From DATLED01 sp035525495 (GTDB lineage: Bacteria; Actinomycetota; Acidimicrobiia; Acidimicrobiales; CADCTF01): a stretch of 64,000 nucleotides of DNA. Where the stretch lies: the NCBI GenBank assembly GCA_035525495.1, contig DATLED010000022.1:44620-108619 (forward strand), read 5' to 3'. Each line of letters starts with the position of its first letter. The first letter of the stretch is position 1. A program made the translations under genes and the position numbers. Of this stretch, positions 16,612-24,783 are shown piece after piece. The notes below the pieces were generated by a model. The model was not told the DNA's origin. It ran no database searches and saw only the letters and a list, made by a program, of their open reading frames with translations.

Positions 16612-17603
16612 GCGGTCGGTAGCCCATCTCCCGGTTGATCCCCAGCATGGCGTCGTTGGAGTCGGCGTTGCCCGTACGGATGTGGGTGACGCCGGGCCGC
16701 TCGTCGAGGACCCGTAGCGTCATCGCCGCCTTCAACCACTTGCCGAGCGCGTGGCCACGGTGCTCGGGCCGCACGCCCGTCGAGTCGACGTAGACGTACT
16801 GCGGCTGGGTCGGGTCGTACATGACGTCGTGGAAGCCGGCCCACGCGCCGGTCTCCTTGTGGCGCACGACGAGCGTCCATGGCTCGTAGCCGCCGGCGGC
16901 CGCGATCCGTTCGTGTTCGCGGACCTCTTCCGCGGTCAGCGTGAAGTCGTTGAGGTCGAGGTCGTCGCGGGGCGCCGTGTTCATCACGAGGACGAGGTCG
17001 AGCCAGCGCTCCATGTGCTCGTCGTGCACCGGTCCGTCCCAGCCGAGAAGCTCGTAGTCGGCGGAGCGGCTTGCCGCGTCGGCCACCCAACGTTCGAGCA
17101 TCGGACGATCGACCTCGTGAGCGGCAGGTGGTTCAGGTGGACGGCCTGCCGCTCGACCCCGCCGATTGCCGCCGCGAACGCGGCGCCAGCGGGAATCCCC
17201 TCCGTCGTCGTGCCGATCAGCCGCGACCGTCCTTCCCGCTGCGCGACGGCGACGAGGTCGGCCAGCAGCCTCGTGCCCAACCCGCGCCGGCGGTGGTCGC
17301 GCCGGATCGACAGGTTCACCCACAGGACCTCGGGGTTGTCGTCGTTCTCCGGATCGATGCTGGTCGCGCCGGAGCCGACGAGCGTGCCGTCGGCGTCGCG
17401 CGCGCGGAAGGCGAACCGGTGGACGCGCGCAGGTGCGGCGCGCAGCGCGGCGATCGTCTGCTCGGCGGTCGAGTCCGGGTCCCCGGCAGCATCTCGTCCT
17501 TGATCGCGTTGGCGAACGCGACCCGCTCGGTCACCTCCTCGTCGGTGTCGTGGAACGGGTCGTGCTGGTGGGTCGTGTACCCCGCCGTCTTCATCGGGTG
17601 CAC
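16523..17603 (-). pseudogene. tandem GNAT acetyltransferase broken by two frame breaks
   Basis: Three reading frames together give a continuous protein of about 355 residues with two GNAT domains. The first domain carries RRDHRRRGLGTRLL and the second VRPEHRGHALGKWLKAAM, both acetyl-CoA-binding motif A, followed by NADSNDAMLGINREMGY typical of actinobacterial tandem GNATs. One base appears to be missing near 17494 (a run of four G where five would restore DEMLPGDPDS) and another near 17116 (between LPLT and EVDRPMLERW). The start is GTG 17603 or ATG 17594. This is either a young pseudogene or sequencing indels. Confidence 0.75.
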
Positions 17604-17657
17604 GGTACGAACCCGGGCTCAGCGCCGCAGCGGGTTTCTGGCGCGCCGAAGCCCGCG

Positions 17658-17679
17658 GTTGTTACCGTCGAGTAACAAC
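17658..17679. promoter_or_regulatory. 22-bp palindromic operator candidate upstream of acyl-CoA dehydrogenase
   Basis: GTTGTTAC (17658-17665) and GTAACAAC (17672-17679) form perfect 8-bp arms around CGTCGA. The dyad ends 28 bp before the ATG, where it would overlap the promoter. Size and form suit a TetR-family fatty-acid regulator, which is not encoded next to it. Confidence 0.6.
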
Positions 17680-17707
17680 GCCCGTCCCCCCGTCGGAGGT
17701 ACCCGCC

Positions 17708-18925
17708 ATGGCCGAGTTCTCGCTGCAGCTCAACGAAGACCAGCTCCAGATCCAGAAATGGGTCCACGACTTCGCCGAGAACGTCGTGCGCCCGGCGGGT
17801 GCCGAGTGGGACGAGCGCGAGGAGACCCCGTGGCCCATCATCGAGGAGGCGGCGAACATCGGTCTCTACGGGATGGACTTCATGGCCAACGCCATGATGG
17901 GCGACCCCACTGGCTTGACGTTGCCGATCGCCATGGAGGAGCTCTTCTGGGGCGACGCCGGCATCGGTCTGTCGATCTTCGGATCGGGTCTGGCCGCGGC
18001 CGGGATCTCTGGCCAGGGGACTATGGAGCAGACCCTCGAGTGGGTGCCGCAGTGCTACGGGACCGCCGACAAGGTGCAGCTCGGTGCGTACTGCGTGTCA
18101 GAGCCCGATGCCGGATCGGACGTGTCGTCGTTGCGGACCCGGGCGGTCCACGACGAGGCCAACGACGAGTGGGTCCTCAATGGCACCAAGGCGTGGATCA
18201 CCAATGGCGGGATCGCCGACGTGCACGTCGTGGTCGCGACGGTCGACCCCGAGCTGAAGTCGCGGGGCCAGGCCTCGTTCGTCGTTCCACCGGGAACCAA
18301 GGGCCTGTCCCAAGGGCAGAAGTACAAGAAGCACGGCATCCGCGCGTCGCACACCGCTGAGGTCGTGCTCGACGACGTGCGGGTGCCGGGCCGGTGCTTG
18401 TTGGGCGGTAAGGAGAAGCTCGACGCCAAGCTGGCGCGGGCGCGGGAGATGGGGCGGACCGGCGAGAAGCAGCCGGCGATGTCGACGTTCGAGGCGACCC
18501 GACCAGCGGTCGCCGCGATGGCCGTGGGAATCGCCCGCGCCGGCTACGAGTACGCGCTGCAGTACGCCAAGGAGCGCCAGGCCTTCGGCAAGGCGATCAT
18601 CCAGAACCAGGCGATCGCCTTCATGCTGGCGGACATGGCCACGGAGATCGATGCCTCCCGTCTGTTGATCTGGCGTGCGGCGTGGCTCGCCCGCAACGGC
18701 GGATACAAGAACGCCGAGGGCTCGATGTCCAAGCTCAAGGCGGCGCGCACGGCGGTCTGGGTGACCGAGCGGGCGATCCAGATCCTCGGCGGTTACGGCT
18801 ACACCCGGGAGTACCCGGTCGAGCGCTTCCACCGTGACGCCAAGATCATGGACATCTTCGAGGGCACCGAGCAGATCCAGCAGTTGGTCATCTCCCGGGC
18901 CATCTCCGGCCTGCGCATCGAGTAG
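17708..18925 (+). CDS. acyl-CoA dehydrogenase
   Basis: 405 residues, ATG with GGAGG 8 nt upstream. The FAD-dependent fold is recognisable: N-terminal helical domain, middle beta domain with CVSEPDAGSDVSSLRTRA and ITNGG, and the C-terminal helical domain with ILGGYGYTREYPVERFHRDAKIMDIFEGT. The catalytic Glu of the EGT motif is present (about residue 385). It would catalyse alpha,beta-dehydrogenation of an acyl-CoA in beta-oxidation; chain length is not known. A palindrome lies just upstream. A decayed copy of this type of 3' end occurs at 24.8 kb. Confidence 0.93.
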   Translation: MAEFSLQLNEDQLQIQKWVHDFAENVVRPAGAEWDEREETPWPIIEEAANIGLYGMDFMANAMMGDPTGLTLPIAMEELFWGDAGIGLSIFGSGLAAAGISGQGTMEQTLEWVPQCYGTADKVQLGAYCVSEPDAGSDVSSLRTRAVHDEANDEWVLNGTKAWITNGGIADVHVVVATVDPELKSRGQASFVVPPGTKGLSQGQKYKKHGIRASHTAEVVLDDVRVPGRCLLGGKEKLDAKLARAREMGRTGEKQPAMSTFEATRPAVAAMAVGIARAGYEYALQYAKERQAFGKAIIQNQAIAFMLADMATEIDASRLLIWRAAWLARNGGYKNAEGSMSKLKAARTAVWVTERAIQILGGYGYTREYPVERFHRDAKIMDIFEGTEQIQQLVISRAISGLRIE

Positions 18926-18994
18926 CTCTACCAGGGCTTTGTCGATCGACCCGACCTGTTGCGACTCGTCGGGTACTCCTCGAATCGACGGATC

Positions 18995-19137
18995 CGGCGT
19001 ACGCGGAGTTGATGGCGACGTTGGTCGAACGAAAGAAGGGCGTCTGGTTCGCGCGCGTCTTCGTGCCCGCCGTGGGGCATGCCCGCCCGGCAGGTTGGCC
19101 GCATCTTCCGAGCAACCAAGAAGTCGGTGCGCCGCTC
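18995..19137 (+). pseudogene. N-terminal relic of a tyrosine-recombinase (integrase) gene
   Basis: From about 19009 one frame reads MATLVERKKGVWFARVFV and a neighbouring frame continues RQVGRIFRATKKSVRRSF. Joined, they match the N-terminal arm-binding strands of phage-type integrases (short beta strands followed by the ATKK-type helix). No core-binding or catalytic domain follows; the 49-bp palindrome abuts the break at 19138. This fills most of the 339-bp gap between flanking genes. No attachment site or tRNA was seen. Confidence 0.5.
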
Positions 19138-19186
19138 GTTCTGGGTGGGCTCGACGACCTCCCAGGTCGATCAACCCGCCCAGAAC
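19138..19186. repeat. 49-bp palindromic repeat, copy A
   Basis: First of four copies of a 49-bp palindrome with outer arms close to TTCTGGGCGGG and CCCGCCCAGAA. This copy has one change in the outer left arm (GGGTGGG). It follows the integrase relic and precedes the VOC gene. Confidence 0.75.
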
Positions 19187-19264
19187 GCCGACGGCCGCGT
19201 TCACGCGCCCCGACGTGGCGCTCCGTGCCCCACGACATCCTCGAGCGCGAGCAAGGATGACGCG

Positions 19265-19630
19265 GTGACGAAGATGGGACTGGTCCTCGACTGCACGAAC
19301 CCCGGCGAGCTGGCGAAGTTCTGGGCGCCGGCGTTGGATTACGTGATCGTCGGCGCGGCGGGCGCGTACGTGATGCTCCTGCCGAAGGAACCGGGGTCGC
19401 CACAGCTCCTCTTGCAGCGCGTGCAGGAGGCGAAGTCGGCGAAGAACCGCATGCACCTCGACATCCACGTCGCCGACATCGATGCCGAGGCCGAGCGGCT
19501 CGAGGGTCTCGGTGCGAAGCGGGTGTCGACCAGCGTGCTCGACGAGCACGGCACCCGCTGGCACCTCATGGCCGATCCCGAGGGGAACGAGTTGTGCGTC
19601 TGCGATGGGGGGACCGGCTCCGCCGGGTGA
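19265..19630 (+). CDS. VOC (glyoxalase-like) domain protein
   Basis: 121 residues from the GTG at 19265, chosen because AAGGA lies 7 nt upstream; ATG 19274 is possible. Two beta-alpha-beta-beta-beta modules of the vicinal oxygen chelate fold are present, with the C-terminal HLMADPEGNELCVCD motif of the glyoxalase/bleomycin-resistance superfamily. The probable metal ligands are degenerate, as in many small actinobacterial VOC proteins of unknown function. It stands alone between the palindromic repeat and the convergent DsrE gene. Confidence 0.82.
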   Translation: MTKMGLVLDCTNPGELAKFWAPALDYVIVGAAGAYVMLLPKEPGSPQLLLQRVQEAKSAKNRMHLDIHVADIDAEAERLEGLGAKRVSTSVLDEHGTRWHLMADPEGNELCVCDGGTGSAG

Positions 19631-19687
19631 GCGCCGCTTCGGGACGCGGCATCCGTCGCAGCGCGGTCAGCGAGCCCCCCGCACGGC

Positions 19688-20056
19688 TCAATAGTTGAAG
19701 ACCAGTGCGCCGCCAGAGGTGAACTCGTAGAGCGACGGTGCGCCCTTGACTTCGGCACCCGTCGTCCAGGTTGCGTCTTCCAAGCCTCGGGTCTTGACGC
19801 ACACCGGGCACGCGAAGAATCGTCCGCCTCGCTCGACGTACTCGGCGTGGAGGTCGGCGATGGACGGGGCGTTGGGGACCGAGACGGTGGCGGCGAACCC
19901 GTCGGTGGCCACGCGGACGCCGTCTTTGGTCAGCCACATCAGTGCTTCCTTGCCGGCGCGCAGCGCTTCGACGCCGAGCAGGTAGGAGATGAGCACGCTT
20001 TCGGCGTCGTCTTCGGCGTGGGTGAGTCCGAGTACGACCTTGTCATCTGCAGCCAC
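19688..20056 (-). CDS. DsrE/DsrF-like sulfur-relay protein
   Basis: 122 residues, GTG start with AGGAGG 5 nt upstream. The Rossmann-like DsrE fold is suggested by the N-terminal KVVLGLTHAEDDAESVLISYLLGVEA segment and the conserved Cys region FFACPVCVKTRG, where two Cys form a CxxC-like PVC context able to carry persulfide. Such proteins shuttle sulfane sulfur. It follows the ArsR-rhodanese gene by 69 bp on the same strand, forming the left arm of a sulfur-handling cluster. Confidence 0.82.
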   Translation of the reverse strand: MAADDKVVLGLTHAEDDAESVLISYLLGVEALRAGKEALMWLTKDGVRVATDGFAATVSVPNAPSIADLHAEYVERGGRFFACPVCVKTRGLEDATWTTGAEVKGAPSLYEFTSGGALVFNY

Positions 20057-20125
20057 GAGGGCCTCCTGTGTTCGTTGGTTGGGTTTGCAATGGAACGGGT
20101 TGTCGACACCCCGGAGGGACTCGGG

Positions 20126-20827
20126 TCACCCTCCCTCGCCACTCGCGACCGGAAGTCCGGCCCGCTTCCACTCCGGGAATCCGTCGACCAGTCGGCGGGC
20201 GCGATAGCCGCGCCGGTTCAACTCGCGCACGGCATCATCGGCATACACGCAGTACGGGCCGCGGCAGTAGGCGACGACATCAGCGTCCTTGGGTAGCGCC
20301 TTCATGTGTTTGCGCAGCTCGGCGATCGGCACCGACGTTGCGCCAGCGATGTGCCCCGAGGAGAACTCGGCCTGCGGGCGCACGTCGAGGACGACGATGT
20401 CGCCGCGGCGGATCCGTCTGGCGAGCTCGTCGCGGTCGATCGTGTCGAGACCGTCGCGCTCGCCGAGGTATGCGTCGATGAGGCGCTCGAGTCCGGCGGT
20501 GTGCTCCGTGGCGACGTCGCGGAGCGCCGACCACAACTCGCCGACGCGATCGCTGGCCAAGGCGTAGAAGATCCGGGTGCCGTCGCGGCGAGTGGTGAGC
20601 AGCCCCGCGCGGGCCATCGCCCGGAGGTGGTGCGACGTGTTGGCGACCGACTGGTCGATCTCGACGGCGATCTCGTCGACGGACCGCTCGCCCTGGGCGA
20701 GCACGTCGACAACCTCGGCCCGTCGTCCGCTGGCCAGCGCCTTGGCCACCTCGGCGAAGCCCTCGTACAGCGCGTCCTTGGCGGCGCGGTCACCCATGGG
20801 GTGCATCGTGTGCTTACGAGCGGCCAT
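20126..20827 (-). CDS. ArsR-family repressor fused to rhodanese domain
   Basis: 233 residues from the ATG at 20827. Residues about 20-110 form an ArsR winged helix (SVANTSHHLRAMARAGLLTTRRDGTRIFYAL); residues about 128-233 form a rhodanese domain with catalytic Cys188 in CRGPYC and a second Cys193. The fusion suggests that the rhodanese persulfide state or sulfane sulfur controls DNA binding (inference). A 30-bp palindrome begins at its start codon, so it probably represses itself and the divergent SRPBCC-MBL-rhodanese-MFS operon. The DsrE gene follows on the same strand. Confidence 0.9.
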   Translation of the reverse strand: MAARKHTMHPMGDRAAKDALYEGFAEVAKALASGRRAEVVDVLAQGERSVDEIAVEIDQSVANTSHHLRAMARAGLLTTRRDGTRIFYALASDRVGELWSALRDVATEHTAGLERLIDAYLGERDGLDTIDRDELARRIRRGDIVVLDVRPQAEFSSGHIAGATSVPIAELRKHMKALPKDADVVAYCRGPYCVYADDAVRELNRRGYRARRLVDGFPEWKRAGLPVASGEGG

Positions 20828-20856
20828 TGTCAAGTGATCAAGCGATTACTTGACAA
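20827..20856. promoter_or_regulatory. 30-bp palindromic operator of the sulfur cluster
   Basis: TTGTCAAGTGATC (20827-20839) and GATTACTTGACAA (20844-20856) are inverted repeats matching at 12 of 13 positions with a 4-bp centre. The site touches the repressor start codon and contains TTGACA (20850-20855), usable as a -35 for the rightward operon that starts at 20885. Binding there would block both directions. Confidence 0.75.
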
Positions 20857-20884
20857 TACGCCTCGTGGGGTCCAGAGTCGGTTC

Positions 20885-21298
20885 ATGACCGGATACGTCC
20901 ACGCCGTGGCCCCCGCCTCAGCAGAAGCGGTCTTTCGAATGCTGACCGACATCGCCCGCCTGTCCGAGTGGAACGGCGCGATGAAGTCGGTGGTCGATCA
21001 GCCTGATCGCCTGGAGACGGGATCGGAGTGGGTCGTCGAGTTCCACGCGCTCAGACCTGGCGGAGTCGATCGGTCGTCGAGGAGATCGACTTGGCGGGCC
21101 GGAGGTTCGCCTACCGACGACGGCGCCGGTAGCCGGGTGTCGGTGAAGTGGGAGCTGCACCCCGCCGCCTTCTGGCGGCGGGTGCTCTTCGCCCGCGTCC
21201 GGGCCCGCCAACTCGCCCGAACCGAGATCCCCGCCTCTCTCGCGGCGCTGGCACGCGCCGTCATCGACATTCCCAACGCACAACACGCGGACGGATGA
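20885..21298 (+). CDS. SRPBCC (START-like) protein with an out-of-frame patch
   Basis: 137 residues if read straight through. The N-terminal VAPASAEAVFRMLTDIARLSEWN and the C-terminal SRVSVKWELHP are typical of the SRPBCC lipid-binding fold. Between about 21057 and 21115 the frame reads as an unlikely Ser/Arg-rich stretch, while the +1 frame reads WRSRSVVEEIDLAGRRFAYR, exactly what the family has there. Two compensating indels are implied; the product is either impaired or the sequence is wrong. Its stop overlaps the ATG of the next gene (ATGA), indicating translational coupling. Confidence 0.68.
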   Translation: MTGYVHAVAPASAEAVFRMLTDIARLSEWNGAMKSVVDQPDRLETGSEWVVEFHALRPGGVDRSSRRSTWRAGGSPTDDGAGSRVSVKWELHPAAFWRRVLFARVRARQLARTEIPASLAALARAVIDIPNAQHADG

Positions 21299-22638
21299 CT
21301 GCGCACGCGCCGCTTGCGTTCGTCGACGAGGGCCTCGGGAACTCGTCGTATTTGATCGATGTCGGCGACGGGCGAGCCGTCGTCGTCGACCCGTCGCGTC
21401 ATCCGGGCCAGTACCTGGCCGAAGCAGAGCGGCGGGGTCTGCAGGTGGCGTTCACGGTCGAGACGCACCTCCATTCCGACTTCGTGTCCGGCAGTCGCGA
21501 ACTCGCTGCACTCGGCGCCACCGTCGTCGCGCCGGCGGCGGCTGCCCTGGACTTCCCGGCCCGCGGCCTCGGCGACGGGGAGAGCCTCGATCTCGGCGGC
21601 CTTGCCCTGCGCGGTCTGGCGACGCCGGGCCACACGCCGGAGCACCTGTCCTACGTTGTGGAGGACGCCGGTCGGCCGGTCGCGCTGTTCTCTGGCGGGT
21701 CGCTGCTGGTCGGTGCGGTCGCGCGGACCGACCTCATCGCGCCCGACCAGACCGAGCCACTCGCCCGCGAGCTGTGGCGTTCCTTGCGCGAACGCATCCT
21801 CTCGCTGCCCGATGACCTGCCCGTCTATCCGACCCACGGTGCTGGGTCGTTCTGCTCGGCGCCGGCCGGTGGCGAGCGGACGACGACGATCGGTGCGGAG
21901 AAGCGGACCAACCCGCTGCTCGCGGCACCCGATGAAGATGCGTTCGTCAAGCTGCTCCTCGGGGGTCTCGGTAGCTACCCGCCGTACTTTCTCCGCTTGC
22001 GCGACGTGAACCGCTGCGGGCCGATCGTGTTCGGCGCGGGCGAGCCCCAGCTACCGGGCCTCGAAGCAGACGACGTTCGCTCACGCATCGCTGCCGGCGC
22101 AACGGTCGTCGACACCCGCGCCGTTGCCGCGTTCGCGGCCGGTCACATCGCAGGGTCGCTGTCGATCCCGTTCCGCGACGTCTTCGCCACCTGGCTCGGC
22201 TGGCTCGTCCCCGCCGAAACTCCCATCGTCTTCGTCGTCGACGACACGACCGCCGCCGCGCACGCCGCGGTGGAGGCCCGCAAGGTCGGTTACGAACAGC
22301 TCGAAGGCGTCGTTGCCGGTGGCGTCGACACCTGGCTCGAACCCCTCGTTCGCATCTCGCTCGAAGCGGCTGGCGGGGCATCCGGAACCGTCGTCGACGT
22401 CCGCCAGCGCCACGAGTACGACGCGGGCCACATTCCCGGCGCCCTGCACGTCGAGCTCGGCGACGTGGGACATGCGACCGTCCCTGACGGGCCGGTGTCG
22501 TTCATGTGCGGACACGGCGAGCGCGCCATGTCCGCGGCGAGCATCCTCGAGCGCGCCGGCCATCGCGACGTCACCGTCCTCACCGGCGGACCCGACGACT
22601 GGGCACGGACGCGAGGCGAGTCGCTGGCCACATCGTGA
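21295..22638 (+). CDS. CstB-like MBL-fold persulfide dioxygenase with two rhodanese domains
   Basis: 447 residues from ATG 21295, overlapping the previous stop by 4 bp. Residues 1-240 form an ETHE1-type metallo-beta-lactamase domain with HLHSD (His58, His60, Asp62), TPGHTPEHL and PTHGAGSFC. A first rhodanese domain (about 260-350) lacks the catalytic Cys (VVDDTT in the loop); the second (about 360-440) has it (Cys405 in MCGHGERA). The order MBL, pseudo-rhodanese, rhodanese is that of CstB, which oxidises persulfides to thiosulfate. It is the likely catalytic core of the reactive-sulfur cluster. Confidence 0.9.
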   Translation: MTAHAPLAFVDEGLGNSSYLIDVGDGRAVVVDPSRHPGQYLAEAERRGLQVAFTVETHLHSDFVSGSRELAALGATVVAPAAAALDFPARGLGDGESLDLGGLALRGLATPGHTPEHLSYVVEDAGRPVALFSGGSLLVGAVARTDLIAPDQTEPLARELWRSLRERILSLPDDLPVYPTHGAGSFCSAPAGGERTTTIGAEKRTNPLLAAPDEDAFVKLLLGGLGSYPPYFLRLRDVNRCGPIVFGAGEPQLPGLEADDVRSRIAAGATVVDTRAVAAFAAGHIAGSLSIPFRDVFATWLGWLVPAETPIVFVVDDTTAAAHAAVEARKVGYEQLEGVVAGGVDTWLEPLVRISLEAAGGASGTVVDVRQRHEYDAGHIPGALHVELGDVGHATVPDGPVSFMCGHGERAMSAASILERAGHRDVTVLTGGPDDWARTRGESLATS

Positions 22639-23873
22639 GGCCGTCGGCGACCGAGCGGCCCATGCGGCTCGGCCTACGCGAGAACCTCGCCCAGTTCAGC
22701 CTCCTCGTCGCCGTCAACGCGCTCGTCGGCGGAATGATCGGCCAGGAACGCACGGTCCTCCCGCTTCTCGCCGAACGCACCTTCGGTCTCACCGCGTTCA
22801 CGACGACCAGCAGCTTCGTCGTCGCCTTCGGCGCCACGAAGGCCCTCACCAACCTGGCGACGGGCGCGCTCGTCGACCGCATCGGCCGCAAGCCGATCCT
22901 CGTCGCGGGCTGGCTCATCGGAATCCCCGTGCCGCTCCTGCTGATCTGGGCGCCGGCGTGGGGCTGGATCATCGCCGCGAACGTCCTGCTCGGGATCAAC
23001 CAAGGAATGACGTGGTCGACGACCGTCATCATGAAGATCGACCTCGTCGGCCCCGCCCGCCGCGGCCTCGCACTCGGGCTGAACGAGGCCGCCGGCTATG
23101 GCGCCCTCGCGCTCACTGCGCTCGTCACCGCAGAGATCGCCGCACGCCACGGACTGCGCCCCGAACCCTTCTACCTGGGCATCGCCTTCGTCACCCTCGG
23201 CATCGGGCTGTCGACCGTCTTCGTTCATGAGACGCTTGGCTACGCCAGGCTCGAAGCGGCAACGACGGCGAGCGTCGGCGACAGCGGGGACGGGCTGCGG
23301 GCGGTGTTCGCCCGGGCGACCTGGGGGGACCCGTCGCTCAGCGCCATCAGTCAGGCCGGCCTCGTCAACAACGCCGTCGACGGACTGGCGTGGAGCATCC
23401 TCCCGCTGCTCTTCGCCGCCGAAGGACTCTCCCTTGGCCGCATCGGCGTGCTCGCCGCCCTCTACCCGGGCGTGTGGTGCGTCGGCCAACTGTTCACGGG
23501 CGCGTGGTCCGATCGCGTCGGACGCAAGCTGCTCATCGTCGCCGGCATGGTCTTGCAAGGCGGCGCGCTGGTGCTCATGGCCATCGCCGAAGCGTTCGCT
23601 CTGTGGGCCGTCGGCGCCGTCCTGATCGGCGTCGGAACCGCCCTCGTCTACCCGACGCTCATCGCCGCGGTGGGCGACGTCGCCCACCCCCGCTGGCGAG
23701 CGACCGCGGTCGGCGTCTACCGACTCTGGCGAGACGTGGGCTACGTCGTCGGTGCACTGCTCGGCGGCATCGCCGCCGACCTCTTCGACCTACGGACGGC
23801 CGTGTGGGTCGTCGCGATATTGAGCTTCATCTCGGGTGCGGTCGTCGCTCTTCGGATGCGACCGAGTCCGTGA
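22635..23873 (+). CDS. MFS transporter of the sulfur cluster
   Basis: 412 residues if it starts at the GTG at 22635, which overlaps the preceding TGA by 4 bp; ATG 22662 is the alternative. Twelve helices are expected, and motif A appears twice (GALVDRIGRKPIL and GAWSDRVGRKLLI) after helices 2 and 8. It is translationally coupled to the CstB-like gene, so export of a sulfur metabolite such as thiosulfate or sulfite, or of a toxicant, is a reasonable but unproven role. Confidence 0.87.
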   Translation: MRPSATERPMRLGLRENLAQFSLLVAVNALVGGMIGQERTVLPLLAERTFGLTAFTTTSSFVVAFGATKALTNLATGALVDRIGRKPILVAGWLIGIPVPLLLIWAPAWGWIIAANVLLGINQGMTWSTTVIMKIDLVGPARRGLALGLNEAAGYGALALTALVTAEIAARHGLRPEPFYLGIAFVTLGIGLSTVFVHETLGYARLEAATTASVGDSGDGLRAVFARATWGDPSLSAISQAGLVNNAVDGLAWSILPLLFAAEGLSLGRIGVLAALYPGVWCVGQLFTGAWSDRVGRKLLIVAGMVLQGGALVLMAIAEAFALWAVGAVLIGVGTALVYPTLIAAVGDVAHPRWRATAVGVYRLWRDVGYVVGALLGGIAADLFDLRTAVWVVAILSFISGAVVALRMRPSP

Positions 23874-23927
23874 AAGGCCCGCCGCTCGACGCCTTTTGCT
23901 GCTTGGAATCGCTTGCTTTTCACATCC

Positions 23928-23945
23928 CGTAAGTCATAGCTTACG
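23928..23945. promoter_or_regulatory. ArsR-type operator candidate
   Basis: CGTAAG (23928-23933) and CTTACG (23940-23945) flank TCATAG, giving an 18-bp dyad that ends 3 nt before the GTG at 23949. TCATAG could act as the -10 for a nearly leaderless transcript. Position and size suit autorepression by the ArsR protein. Confidence 0.55.
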
Positions 23946-23948
23946 AGA

Positions 23949-24263
23949 GTGCGGACGGTCGAGCTCGGAGATCCATGGGCGGCACTGGCCGACCCGACCA
24001 GACGCGCCGTGCTCGCCAGGGTGGCGGACGGCCCGAGGTCGGTGGAGCAGATCGCCGCGACCTTGCCCGTGAGCCGACCGGCGGTGTCGCAGCACCTGCG
24101 CGTCCTCGCCGAGGCGAACCTCGTCGTCGCCCGCCAGGAAGGTCGGTGCCGTGTCTACCGCCTGCAGCCCGAAGGCCTGCGGGGACCTCGAGCTGAGCTC
24201 GACCGGTTCTGGACCCGGGCGCTGGAGAACTTCAAACGGATCGCCGAGGAGGCACCCACATGA
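23949..24263 (+). CDS. ArsR-family regulator paired with SRPBCC gene
   Basis: 104 residues, GTG start. A compact winged helix with DPTRRAVLARVADGPRSVEQIA and the recognition helix VSRPAVSQHLRVLAEANLV. No metal-binding Cys pair is present, as in the ArsR members that pair with SRPBCC proteins. Its stop overlaps the ATG of the next gene by 4 bp (ATGA). A palindrome immediately upstream suggests autorepression. Confidence 0.9.
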   Translation: MRTVELGDPWAALADPTRRAVLARVADGPRSVEQIAATLPVSRPAVSQHLRVLAEANLVVARQEGRCRVYRLQPEGLRGPRAELDRFWTRALENFKRIAEEAPT

Positions 24264-24736
24264 CCCAGACCACCGAGAACGCCCTGCGCCTGAGCATCGA
24301 TGTCGCCGTGGGCGTCGAGCGGGCCTTCGACGTCTTCACCAAGGACTTCGACCGCATCAAGCCCCGCGAGCACAACATGCTCGGCGAGCCGATCGAGGAG
24401 ACCGTGCTCGAACGGAAGGCCGGCGGCCGGCTCTATGACCGCGGTGCGAGCGGCGCCACCTGCGACTGGGGCGCCGTCCTCGCCATCGATCCGCCCCGTC
24501 GGCTGCTCCTCGCCTGGAACATCTCGCCCCATTGGCAGCTCGAGACGGACCCCGACCGCACCAGCGAGATCGAGGTCACCTTCACCGCCCTCGACGACGA
24601 TCACACTCGAGTCGTCCTCGAGCACCGCCACCTCGACCGCCACGGTGACGGCTGGCAAGGACTCCGAGGTGGCCTCGAAGCGCCCGACGGATGGCCGCTC
24701 TACCTCGACCGGTACGCCGCGCTCACCGAGGGCTGA
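24260..24736 (+). CDS. AHSA1-like SRPBCC protein
   Basis: 158 residues. The fold is recognisable from VAVGVERAFDVFTKDFDRIKP at the N-terminus, the central DRGASGATCDWGAVLAIDPPRRLLLAW and the C-terminal long helix with GDGWQGLRGGLEAPDGWPLYLDRY. AHSA1/CalC-type proteins bind hydrophobic ligands; the ligand is unknown. It is translationally coupled to the ArsR regulator, a common actinobacterial pair. Confidence 0.88.
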   Translation: MTQTTENALRLSIDVAVGVERAFDVFTKDFDRIKPREHNMLGEPIEETVLERKAGGRLYDRGASGATCDWGAVLAIDPPRRLLLAWNISPHWQLETDPDRTSEIEVTFTALDDDHTRVVLEHRHLDRHGDGWQGLRGGLEAPDGWPLYLDRYAALTEG

Positions 24737-24783
24737 CCATCCCGGTCCGTCAGAGGACCTGCTGATACTCCGGACGCCAAATC

